Positions 11,501 through 44,120 of a stretch of 64,000 bases of DNA are shown one piece after another. The position numbers were made by a program, and so were the translations under genes. The stretch is from Sphaerolaimus hirsutus (lineage: Eukaryota; Nematoda; Chromadorea; Monhysterida; Sphaerolaimidae), in contig OZ038452.1 in the NCBI GenBank assembly GCA_964036195.1, positions 30,825,785 through 30,889,784 on the forward strand, read 5' to 3'. The notes under the pieces were generated by a model. It was not told the DNA's origin. It ran no database searches and saw nothing but the letters and a program-made list of their open reading frames with translations. Within the stretch, counting starts at the first letter, position 1; every line of letters begins with the position of its first letter.

Positions 11501-14095
11501 GTATGAATCACAGCATTTAGTTTTTCCTGGTTCCGGCCTCACATGCAATACAATCAACCCTTGATTGGGGCTCATTCCACGTTTTCAAATCTTATGTATA
11601 AAATCGTGACGGTGAACCTTCTGGAGAGTGGTAGATTCTGAAAGAGAATTTTCTAAGCTTTCCAATGGTATAGACCACAGCATTTAGTTTTTCCTGGTTC
11701 CGGCCCCACATGCGATACAATCAAACCTAGATTAGGGCGCACAGCACGTTTTGAAATCTTAGGTATAAAAATCCTAACGCGAGCCTCTGGGGAGGCTGTG
11801 GATTCTGATAGAGGATGATCTCAGCTTCGCAACGGTATCAAATATAGCCGTTACGTCTCCTTACTTCCGGCCTCACATGTGATACGATCGACCCTGGATT
11901 TCTGCAAACCGCATGTTTTGAAATCTTAGGTATAAAAATCCTAACGCGAGCCTCTGGGGAGGCTGTGGATTCTGAAAGAGGATGTTCTCAGCTTCGCAAC
12001 GGTATCAAATATAGCCGTTACGTCTTCTTAGTCCCGGCCTCAAATGCGATACGATCAACCCTGGATTTCTGCAAACCGCATGTTTTGAAATCTTAGGTAT
12101 AAAATCGTGACGGTGAACCTTCTGGAGAGTGGTACTATCTGAAAGAGAATTATCTCAGCTTTCCAATGGTATGAATCACAGCATTTAGTTTTTTATGGTT
12201 CCAGCCTCACATGCAATACAATCAACCCTTGATTGGGGCACATTCCACGTTTTCAAATCTTATGTATAAAATCGTGATGGTGAACCTTCTGGAGAGTGGC
12301 AGTTTCTGAAAGAGAATTGTCTAAGCTTTCCAATGGTATAGACCACAGCATTTAGTTTTTCCTGGTTCCGGCCCCACATGCGATACAATCAACCCTAGAT
12401 TAGGGCGCACATCACGTTTTGAAATCTTAGGTATAAAAATGCTAACGCGAGCTTCTGGGGAGGCTGTGGATTCTGAAAGAGGAGGTTCTCAGCTTCACAA
12501 CAGTATCAAATATAGCCGTTACGTCTCCTTAGTTTTGGCCTCACATGTGATACAATCGACCCTCGATTTCTGCACAAAGCACGTTTTGAAATCTTAGGTA
12601 TAAAAATGCTAACGCGAGCCTCTGGGGAGGCTGTGGATTCTGAAAGAGGATGTTCTCAGCTTCACAACGGTATCAAATATAGCCGTTACGTCTCCTTAGT
12701 TCCAGCCTCACATGCGATACAATTGACCCTGGATTTCTGCAAACCGCATGTTTTGAAATCTTAGGTATAAAATCGTGACGGTGAACCTTCTGGAGAGTGG
12801 CAGTTTCTGAAAGAGAATTTTCTAAGCTTTCCAATGGTATAGACCACAGCATTTAGTTTTTCCTGGTTCCGGCCCCACATGCGATACAATCAACCCTAGA
12901 TTAGGGTGCACATCATGTTTTGAAATCTTAGATATAAAAATGCTAACGCGAGCCTCTGATGAGGCTGTGGATTCTGAAAGAGGAGGTTCTCAGCTTCACA
13001 ACGGTATCAAATATAGCCGTTACATCTCCTTAGTTCCGGCCTCACATGCAATACGATCGACCCTGGATTTCTGCAAACCGCATGTTTTGAAATCTTAGGT
13101 ATAAAATCGTGACCGTGAACCTTTTGGAGAGTGGTACTATCTGAAAGAGAATTATCTCAGCTTTCCAATGGTATGAATCACAGCATTTAGTTTTTCCTGG
13201 TTCCGGCCTCACATGCAATACAATCAACCCTTGATTGGGGCTCATTCCACGTTTTCAAATCTTATGTATAAAATCGTGACGGTGAACCTTCTGGAGAGTG
13301 GTAGATTCTGAAAGAGAATTTTCTAAGCTTTCCAATGGTATAGACCACAGCATTTAGTTTTTCCTGGTTCCGGCCCCACATGCGATACAATCAACCCTAG
13401 ATTAGTGCGCACATCACGTTTTGAAATCTTAGGTATAAAAATGCTAACGCGAGCCTCTGGGGAGGCTGTGATTCTGATAGAGGATGTTCTCAGCTTCGCA
13501 ACGGTATCAAATATAGCCGTTACGTATCCTTAGTTCCAGCCTCACATGCGATGCGATCACCCAAGAGTAGTGTGTGCAGCACGTTTTGAAATCTTAGGTA
13601 TAAAAAAGCTAACGCGAGCCTCTGGGGAGGCTGTGGATTCTGAAAGAGGAGTTTCTCAGCTCCACAACGGTATCAAATATAGCCATTACGTCTCCTTAGT
13701 TCTGGCCTCACATGCAATGCGATCACCCAAGAGTAGTGTGCGCAGCACGTTTTGAAATCTTAGGTATAAAAAAGCTAACGCGAGCCTCTGGGGAGGCTGT
13801 GGATTCTGAAAGAGGAGGTTCTCAGCTTCGCAACGGTACCAAATATAGCCGTTACGTCTCCTTAGTTCAGGCCTCACATGCGATGCGATCACCCAAGAGT
13901 AGTGTGCGCAGCACGTTTTGAAATCTTAGGTATAAAAAAGCTAACGCGAGCCTCTGGGGAGGCTGTGGATTCTGAAAGAGGAGGTTCTCAGCTTCGCAAC
14001 GGTATAAAATATAGCCGTTACGTCTCCTTAGTTTTGGCCTCACATGCGATTTGATTGACCCAGATTAGTTCATGCAGTACATTTTGAAACCTTAT
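8590..14095 (+). repeat. 167-bp satellite array, about 33 monomers
   Basis: Each monomer starts near TATAAAA, passes a GATTCTGAAAGAG-like block, CAACGGTATCAAATATAG or CAATGGTATGAATCACAG, and ends with GTTTTGAAATCTTAGG. Three monomer types are visible: one with GCTAACGCGAGCCTCTG, one with GTGACGGTGAACCTTC and TACTATCTGAAAG, and one with AGATTCTGAAAG and GGCCCCACATGCGA. Landmarks recur at spacings of 501, 501, 668, 501, 501 and 1670 bp, all multiples of 167. From about 13440 to 14000 only the first type is present, and the last copies (about 14000-14095) are diverged. The array lies upstream of the first GLDC exon in the window, so it is probably inside a GLDC intron, although the upstream exons are not visible. 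Repeated 67-codon minus-strand ORFs in it are a by-product of homogenisation. Confidence 0.95.
8736..12190 (+). repeat. 1670-bp higher-order repeat (10 monomers) duplicated in tandem
   Basis: The segment from about 8736 to 10405 recurs 1670 bp downstream at about 10406 to 12075, then decays near 12190. Minus-strand ORFs at 9201/10871 and 9702/11372 are identical in pairs at exactly this offset. I see only a few differences, for example ATGCTAACG at 9098 against ATTCTAAAG at 10768, and GATGTGCTC at 10312 against GATGTTCTC at 11982. Within the unit, monomer types follow a 3-3-4 order. Confidence 0.9.
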
Positions 14096-15260
14096 GTATA
14101 AACTTTTGACATTGAACCTACTGGTCAGCAGTGGATAATGAAAGTTCACAATTTCAGCTTTCCAATGGTATAAAATATAGCTATTATGTATTGATAGTTG
14201 GGCACCAAATAGCAAATTATGTCAGAAATGCCCAATTTTGGAAATATTCACTTTCAAGTATATGCGATATATATGAATGAAAATTTTACATGTATTGCAT
14301 AACTTACTGGACCCATTGGAGTACCTTAGGACCATTTTCACAATTTTCATTTTTTTTTCGGTGTCCAGCTTTTGTTCCTGGAGTGGCTATTGACTCGTAG
14401 ACTGACTCATATATATAATGGCTCGGTTATAGGGTATTTTTAAGCAGTGAGTGAAAACATTGTATAGAAAATCGAAGTTTCGAATCTAATAAAATAATCG
14501 ACTAGGTATATACCGAATATCCAAAATTGTGAAAAATAAAGAAATCTCGACTACTTTCCTATCGGATATCGATACTTTTTTCCTGTTAAATTTCAAACTT
14601 CGAAACATTACGTCCCCCGGTTATCGGGTTCCCCGCATTATCGGGTGTCTTTTCAAGAATTTCAGTTCACCCGATAACCCGGGGATGACTGTATATGTGT
14701 TTTAGTTTTCAATTTTTCTAATTGAAACTTTTAATAATTTTAATTCAAATTTAATTAGAATTAAATCATTCAACCGTGTTCTTAAATTTTCATTTAAATA
14801 TTTTTCAGTTTTCACACAAAGTCACGGTGAAAACTAGTGTATGTAGGCACATTGAGGCGTTCACTTTTAAAAGTGGATAAGTACACTTTGTGCTAAAAAT
14901 AGTGAGAACGTCGATAAGTCCATTGTGGATACTGATCTTCAAAAGTCGATGAGTATTTCAGCGGCATTAAAGTCTTCTTTGAGCTGTAACTTGCGAATTA
15001 TCTACGGGAGATTAATCGAAGTAATCTGGTGCCACTCCCAAACCCCGTAAATTGTCAGATATCATGCAGAGTGTCAGACATCACGTAAAATGCCCCGGAT
15101 AATGAAAAAAATTGTACCGGTCATTTGACATTTTGCAGGGCATTTTGTGTGACTTTTGACACTGCATGACATTTGACATTTTGCAGGGTTTTACAGGGTT
15201 TGGGAGTAGCCCCAGGTAGTATTCCGATCCATTAAAATTATAATCCTCCCCCATTTTGAG
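14096..15260. other. Upstream GLDC-side intron with diverged MITE pieces
   Basis: AT-rich DNA with no exon I can recognise. It holds one arm of the TAGTTTTCACCGTGAC family (ending about 14855, complete relative at 37638-37880) and the 15028-15216 element. GLDC residues upstream of the first visible exon are not encoded here in any frame I could see. Confidence 0.5.
15028..15216. repeat. MITE, ends GGTGCCACTCCCAAACCC / GGGTTTGGGAGTAGCCCC
   Basis: Terminal inverted repeats enclose AT-rich DNA with repeated forms of GACATTTTACATGACATTT. Relatives with ends like GGGA(C)CACTCCC...GGGAGTGGCACC occur at about 21370-21490, 26618-26742, 32330-32460, 33555-34165 and 62420-62480, mostly diverged. Confidence 0.6.
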
Positions 15261-37207
<21,947 letters not shown>

Positions 37208-37529
37208 ACTGGCATCGCTTTCAATCACACATTTGGTGTTGTGATGCCCAAGGTTTGATTGGATGTAGGTGCCCCACATGCCCGGCTAATTGAAATGTGA
37301 TAGATGATGATTTTCTGATGATTTTCATGGGGGTTTTTCAACGACACTTTTCAACGTTTATGATTACATTTAGATACAGATTTGGGGTCAGATTGTTAAA
37401 AATTGTTTTTTTCTTCATTGAAAACCTTATAATCTGCATGAGAATCATCTTATCAAAACATGGATACAAAGTTGTCGGGTATGTTTGGGATTGGAAAAAT
37501 ATATTTTTTCAAACATCTTGATTTAAAAA

Positions 37530-37535
37530 AATAAA
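37530..37535 (+). terminator. Candidate polyadenylation signal for GLDC
   Basis: AATAAA about 320 bases after the GLDC stop, in AT-rich DNA. Only the hexamer supports it. Confidence 0.35.
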
Positions 37536-37637
37536 ATATCAGATTTTTCCAAATTCGTTCGAAACGTGTGTACACAGCAAAGCACGTGTAGGTTAAGTGT
37601 CACAAGTATTGTTATGACTATTGTGGGCATTTTGTGC

Positions 37638-37880
37638 CTACACACACTAGTTTTCACCGTGACATCGTGTGTAAACTGAAATTTTTTTCAAATGCAAATT
37701 AATGAACACAATTGAATGATTTAATTTAATTTAAATTGGAATTTAAATGAATGAAAGTTAAAATTTGAAAATTTGAAAACTAAAACACATAAAACATACA
37801 AAAAGAGTAGGCTGGATGTGGCCATGTGGCCATTTCAGTTTTCACATCAGTCACGGGGAAAACTAGTGTGTGTAGGGCCA
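37638..37880. mobile_element. MITE, ends GCCTACACACACTAGTTTTCACCG
   Basis: Right end CGGGGAAAACTAGTGTGTGTAGGGC is the inverse of the left end. AT-rich interior with GAATTTAAATGAATG. Truncated relative at about 14700-14855; related ends (TGCGCACACTAGTTTTCAC) at 25125-25325 and 47852. Confidence 0.8.
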
Positions 37881-38658
37881 AAATGACTGGAGCCAAGTGG
37901 TGTTTTCTAACCAAACAATCTGTTTTTTGTCGACTCGTTACATATATCGCGTTTTGTCGAAAAGGTTATAAAAGAATACTTAGGTATACATTTAGAATGA
38001 TGCTTCCCACTGTGGATTTGTGTGGGAGCACATCGGCAGTATATTTTGTGCTACAGTAACATTTCATGGCTTATTATTGCACAATAGTGAATACAACAAA
38101 TGGAAGGTTTTTACACTAAAGTATGCACCAAAACCAATGAAAACAACCACCAATGTCAATGTGTGTGTAAAATTACGCGCTAATGCATGTCTATTGTCTA
38201 CCAGAAACTTTGCTTTTTGATGTAAAAACAAGTACCATCCTTAGGCTTATTTTTCGCTTTAGATTGTAAGTAAATCTTGGCGAATGTTTCTTTGTCTTTT
38301 CAGAATTGTTGGCATAGTGCCAGAAAGGTGTACTCTTGCCATTCCAAATATACATTTTGTAGTTGGGAGTGATAAAATTATTAACTTCCACATTCCTAAG
38401 GGATTATTGCGCATGATTACTACGAGAGTTAAATTTTTGTTGCTGAATACCTATTTGATTTCTATTCAGATTTATTTACCGTGATAGAAAAATTCATTAG
38501 TATGAATTGGTGAAAATCACGCGGAAAATAGATATTTTCAATGGACCCACACCAACTAGTTGACATCAAACGTCGTGTCAACTAAATTCAATTAAATTTG
38601 GTAAATTATTTGATTTCAACATTCCTGTAATAAAGCAGCGTTAATTTTATATCGTGAC

Positions 38659-40108
38659 TAGTGATGGAAAAGCGCTAGGAAAAATGGCGCCATTCAAAAA
38701 ATTGGCGCCGGGCGCCAAAGGGCGCCAAGAATAAAATTAACTATTTTAGCATGTAGGTATATCATTACAGAAGCATTTATTGAAGAACAAAGTGTTATAT
38801 AATTGTATGATGGTGAAAAGCCACAAATACTCAACGTATAAGGAATGTAATATACCTACCATATTTCCTGGAAATAAATACCGTCAGGAATTTTATTACC
38901 TATATTGTTTGCAAATTTTAAAGGGGTGAATTCAAGGGATTTGAGGGTACCGTATTTCCTCGAAATACCCCCCGGGGGGTGATTGTTTCAGACTGAGAAT
39001 TTTGAGGGGGGGGGGTTAAACGAGGGGGGCTTTTTATTTTGCGAGAAATGTTTTGAAATTCCAGTACTAAATTGCCGTCTGTAACGTACGCAGACGTAGA
39101 AAAATGCACCAATAACCGCTATATATAAGAGTCTAATGACTCATTTAAGTGTGTAACTATGTTCTAACGTAACAATTCATTGTTTTTAACGTGTTTTGCA
39201 TTGCCCGAATCACAAACCGCAGATTTGTTGTGTACGTTCTCTGTACACTCAATTTGGGGGGGGGGTATTTCCAGGGGGTGGGTAATTATTTCATAGTGTC
39301 CATTTTGAGGGTGGTATTTCGAGACGGGGGGTATTTCGAGGAAATACGGTATACTATTTCGCCAAAACGTTTATGAAACTACATTTTTAATTCATTGCTT
39401 TTAATTATACTCCGACAATCAGACATAAAAAAACTCAACGATAACAGAGTTGCTGAAGTGTACTGTATATTGTATAAGCATATAAAAGTATGTAGACCGC
39501 CTGACCTGTCTTATCCTAATTCATCTACTGGATTTCCTCGAATTACCCCCCCCCCTCTATGCTACAAATACACCCAGATCTGAGCGAGCTCGGGAATTAA
39601 TACCCCCCTTATAAAGTTTAGATGCCTCTATCTGCTATTGTTGGGTTATTCTGGCTGAGTATGTGCAATTTCACCAAATTTCTTGTGAATTTATAAACAC
39701 TCACTTCAGCAAATACAAAATTTGCTGAAGAAATTATAAACACCTGAGGGTAAAAAAGCAAACTCTGAAGGCATAGCCACTGAGCTATATGAAATACTTA
39801 AATTGTAAGTAAATAATTGATGATGTTAGGCTAGGAAGAAGTTATTGTAAATGGGAAATCACAATGGTAAATGTGTTAAATAGCACCTGATTGATAACAT
39901 TCAACAAGTAAGGTGCTTGAATATGAGAAAATATCCTCGCAGCCTGGCATCTTGGCGCCATTTCTGGCGCCATCCAAAACAATGGCGCCGGGCGCCAAAT
40001 TCGCGCCAGCAAAAATGGCGCAAAGCGCCAAGGGCGGCATGGCGCCATTCGAAACAATGGCGCCAGGCGCCAGATGGTGCCACAGAGAAGGGCGCCATTC
40101 CATCACTA
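38659..40108. mobile_element. hAT-like element, TSD ATCGTGAC, GGCGCC-rich ends
   Basis: Ends TAGTGATGGAA / TTCCATCACTA; exact 8-bp duplication ATCGTGAC at 38651-38658 and 40109-40116. Subterminal zones are made of GGCGCC palindromes. An ACCGTATTT-ended MITE (38949-39352) is nested inside. Confidence 0.9.
38949..39352. mobile_element. ACCGTATTT-ended MITE, third level of nesting
   Basis: Ends TACCGTATTTCCTCGAAATAC / GAGGAAATACGGTA inside the hAT-like element. Confidence 0.8.
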
Positions 40109-40397
40109 ATCGTGACACTTGATTTTCATTGTTTCTGTTAAGTGTGATGCTTAAATAAATTTTTGTGTTACTGACATTCAGTTGACACGATGTCAACTAG
40201 TTTGTGTGGATCCAATGTGTGATTGCCATTTTTTCGGTAAGCTGTCACTTTAATTCACCTACAGCATAACCAGTTGTCACGTTTCCATCACTCAAGTTGA
40301 AAAGTATTTGTTTATTTGATCCAGGGTTCTACTTGAGCAGGGATAATTATGAATGCTTGCCATGTGAAATTGTATTGTTTGTATACTCTGCGTATAC

Positions 40398-40640
40398 TCG
40401 GCGGACATGATACTCTGCCCTCGCACTTATTTATGTCTCACGTTGGAATTGTGCCAATGATGATAAAGCATGCGATTTTTGTATAAAAGGTGAAAAAATC
40501 ATTGTTGTGAATAAGTTCACGTTTAGCATTATAACAACGTTTACTTTTTTTAAACTTTTTATGAAAATCGCATGCGTAAAAAATCGTTGGCACGCTTCCA
40601 GCGGAAACCATGCGTGCAGGGTGTAAAGTAACTGGAGTAT
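40398..40640. mobile_element. TATACTC-ended MITE, uninterrupted copy
   Basis: Starts TATACTCGGCGGACATGATA, ends GTGTAAAGTAACTGGAGTATA. Serves as the empty-site reference for 35873-37035. Confidence 0.8.
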
Positions 40641-41816
40641 ACCGCATGCTATTCGTTTCTCTAAACTACTCTCTTTCCATCATGACGTCATCGACAATAA
40701 AGTAAAAATTGTTCCAAAAAAAAGATTTCAGGCACTTAACATAATAAATAAATGTTGATTGTAAACTGGTGGCACATTTAAATGAGAAATCAGGTACCTC
40801 ATTTTTCATAACAATTTCACCGGAAAACGTGCAGCCCAATATGGCTGCCATTTGTTGTGGGGGTGCCCACAACATTTGCCTACATATATGCCAAGTGGCA
40901 CCCCATGGCACCCCCCTGTTCTGCTGCTACAGATTGATGAAGATTTTTTGCCAATTTTTTCCCGGAAAATATAAATGAGAATTTTCAAAAAACCACACAA
41001 AATATAGCTGTGGTGAAGTGTGCAGCCATTTTTTGGTGTGGTGACAAATCAAGTGATGTATACACTTGTGTTTGTGCTTTTTCAAAAAATTTAAAGTCCT
41101 TGTGGCTTGCCCAAAGCCATCTTTTGACCCACTGGTAATTAGGGGGTATATTTTGACCCCCCGCCCACTCCCCCACACAAAAATTACCCCCAATATACAG
41201 ACTGTGCCACGGAGCCATGTCAACAATGATTTTAAACTTTGTGATTACCTAAATTGTGGTTGTGATTAAAAAACTGTGATTTTTGATTTTCTGGACATGA
41301 CCTCTTTATTTGTCTGGCCCACTCACACTAGATACAGGGCACAGCGCCCAGTGGCCCCTACAGGTTTTTATCAGATAATTAGTGCCCACATTGAATGGGC
41401 ACAAGTATTTTGTAATTTGCATCACGACACTGCAGGTGCTGGACACGCTGTCACGCGAGTGCCCTCTTTACACAGGGCTGTTTTTATTGTTCGCTATAAA
41501 AATATACTTAAGTGCAAAAACGGGGCCCAGGAGCAGCCATATGTTGCCCCTGACACTGAGTGAGCCAATTCTGGCCCCCATGTGCTCCATGAATAGCTTG
41601 GGATAGTGGATTGTCCACTTTTTCAAACCTATGTTTTTCTCAAAAAAAATTTTTGGATTTGATCAACAACGCCATCATTGTGTGGGGCTTCTGGGGGTTC
41701 TGAGGGGGTAGAAAAGTTAAACATACTTACAATCTACCAATGTTAAAAAAACTTTTTGGTCTCAAATTTCCAGAAAAAAAGATATTAAAAATATAAATTT
41801 CTTCAGGAACAAAAAT

Positions 41817-42016
41817 NNNNNNNNNNNNNNNNNNNNNNNNNNNNNNNNNNNNNNNNNNNNNNNNNNNNNNNNNNNNNNNNNNNNNNNNNNNNNNNNNNNN
41901 NNNNNNNNNNNNNNNNNNNNNNNNNNNNNNNNNNNNNNNNNNNNNNNNNNNNNNNNNNNNNNNNNNNNNNNNNNNNNNNNNNNNNNNNNNNNNNNNNNNN
42001 NNNNNNNNNNNNNNNN
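41817..42016. other. Assembly gap (200 N)
   Basis: Exactly 200 N: a scaffolding gap of conventional size. True distance is unknown. ORFs spanning it are meaningless. Confidence 0.99.
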
Positions 42017-43512
42017 TGTCCCCCAAGGCGAATTTTGTTCCTGGAATGATGTCATCGATGACATCATTACAGTGACCCCATCAAATCACCTCCATGGTTG
42101 ATTTTTGGTGCAATGTTGTTTACGCGAATTTTTACCTTAAATCATCTCCAAGAAGGCATCGTAAACCAGCTTTAAAAGTGTGTGTTAAGGATTTGACTCA
42201 AATCGAAATTTAATCTGGAACTTGTGTATGGGTGTCAAATACTCTTTCGAACCAGATCAAATTTTCATTTTAAAATTTGCTTTTTGAATACACACTTTTC
42301 ACAGTGGTATACATTGTCCTCCAAGGGACATTCTAATGTAATTTTTATTTTTGCTGTCCAGTGCTAAACCTGGGCAGCGAATTCTCAAAAATATCATTTT
42401 ATTTTCCAGTGGTCCACTCTCAGGGGGGGTCGCCAGGGGGCTCAACCTTCCGTGAAAAGTAGTGGGGGGTGTCGTGTACACCCCCTGGAAATTCCGATCA
42501 ATTCCCCCCAACAGTTTTAGTTTGGCAGCCCGTTATATCAAAAAAACAACGGGTGGCGGACCTCGCGGTGGACAGCGATTTTTTCAAAAAAACTATTCAT
42601 TTATACCGCAACCCACACTCAGGTGGGTCGCCGACCTTCCCCAGCCCGTGTATAGTAGTGGGTGGGTTTCGAGTATATGCCCTCAAAATTTCGAATAAAT
42701 CCCCCCACTACAACTGGAGATATGGCGTCCGGCACCGACTCAGAATTTGGGTGGCGGATCTGGCGTGCACCCTGTTTAGATGGCCGTTTTTGTTGCATGT
42801 TTCAACGTCTGTGCACGTTACAAACAACAATTGAGTACTGGGATTTCAAAAAATTCTGGCGGAAATATAACCCCCCCTCGAATTACCCCCCTTGAAATAC
42901 CCCCCCCCCCCCCCCCTCAAAATTCTAACTATGAACAAATAAACTCCGTGGGGGTATTTCGAGGAAATAAGGTATCTACCAAAGGCCGCTAAAGGTTTGT
43001 CATTTTTCACCTTCGAAATCGCTGTTTTTGGCTATAGACATGGTTATATACATATTTTTTAGCTTTTATTAACCTATTTTCGCTACTTCAAACCTATTTT
43101 AGTGATTTTTTTCTTTTCTGCCTCTCTTTTCTGCCTCGAAAAACTTATATTTTTCGCCCAAGTATCAACTTATCAGGAGAGAAAAACACCAATTTTTACT
43201 TTATTTTTGTGAGAAAAATACCCAGTTTGACGTTTTCTGTTAAAAAAAATACCCATTTTTACGTTTTCCCTGAAAAATACTCATTTTTACTTTTTCTCTG
43301 GAAAAAGTATTTTACTCACCGTTTATGCAGCGTAAAAGTAAAAATAAAATACATACTTTATTTTTTCTGTACTTGATGTGTGAGTAAAATAAAAATACTT
43401 TACGTTTACGTCTACTTTTAAAAAGTTCAGTACTTTTAACAACTCTGGTTGTCATCATGAGTTGTAGAATATTTGGTGGTGCACTTTCCATGTCCGTGTA
43501 AAAATACAAACT

Positions 43513-43829
43513 ACCGTATTTCCTCGAAATACCCCCCCCCCCTCTAAATACCCCACGTTAAAAAGAATGACTGTGTTACGTTAGAACATGGTTTATACCG
43601 CTGTAGACTCTTATACATGGTGGTTTTTGTAGCATTTTTCTACGTCTGCGTACGTTATAAACAACAAATTAGTACTGGGAGTTCAAAAAATTTCTGGCGA
43701 AATAATAAACCCCCCTCGAACTACCCCCCTCGAACTACCCCCCTCGAGGTACCCCCTCGAAATACCCCCCTCAAAATTCTCACTCTGAAACAATAAACCC
43801 CCGGGGGATATTTCGAGGAAATACGGTAT
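43513..43829. mobile_element. ACCGTATTT-ended MITE (family type copy)
   Basis: Ends TACCGTATTTCCTCGAAATAC / GTATTTCGAGGAAATACGGTA. Inside are C-run blocks (CCCCCCTCGAA), then a stretch with TTGTAGCATTTTTCTACGTC shared with other copies. It ends about 180 bases before the transporter start codon. Confidence 0.85.
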
Positions 43830-44011
43830 TCACAAAAATAGAACTTCCTTTGTGTTTACACTATGATAAAACACCAAATACCCAGATAATTGTCAAAAGC
43901 GTTTTCCTGCTTATCTAACAAAACCCGGTAACTTAACATTATTTAAACTATACTTTATTTGCTCTTCTAAATTTCTTGTTTTTTTTTCAAATTTGGCATG
44001 AAAAATTCATT

Positions 44012-44120
44012 ATGAATGAATCATTTCTAAAAGATTTCACTAACAATTCAGTATTGATTCCTATGGATAAGAATGCAGGGTGCGCCACCAGTTTTCCATA
44101 TACAGCTGACTATTTTAGTG
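44012..44120 (+). CDS. SLC51A: OST-alpha copy 1, exon 1
   Basis: Start codon, then MNESFLKDFTNNSVLIPMD and GCATSFPYTADYFS. Donor AGTG|GTGAGT, phase 1. The C...FP...YF pattern recurs in exon 1 of copy 2. Confidence 0.85.

Larger units (their letters stand above)
38543..40213. mobile_element. GGGCC-type MITE, TSD AAT, split by a hAT-like insertion
   Basis: Starts GGACCCACACCAACTAGTTG, ends CAACTAGTTTGTGTGGATCC; AAT at 38540-38542 and 40214-40216. Taking out the insertion and its duplicated target leaves about 213 bp. Confidence 0.85.
37208..44011. other. Intergenic region between GLDC and the transporter pair
   Basis: About 6.8 kb with no exon I can recognise on either strand. Contents: a TAGTTTTCACCGTGAC-ended MITE (37638-37880), a triple-nested MITE stack (38543-40213), a TATACTC-ended MITE (40398-40640), unassigned sequence 40641-41816 and 42017-43130, a 200-N gap, and two more MITEs before the transporter start. 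A near-repeat of GGTCGCC...ACCTTCC...GTAGTGGG occurs at 42428-42480 and 42624-42670. Confidence 0.6.

Noticed and set aside
8700..13245. Seven near-identical 62-67 codon minus-strand ORFs
   Set aside because: They fall at the same place in satellite monomers; their conservation is explained by repeat homogenisation, and no start context or partner exons are visible.
8590..14095. CRISPR-like array
   Set aside because: The repeat unit is a 167-bp tandem satellite without spacers, in a eukaryotic genome.
41727..42067. Two minus-strand ORFs across the N gap
   Set aside because: They consist mostly of unknown residues from the assembly gap.
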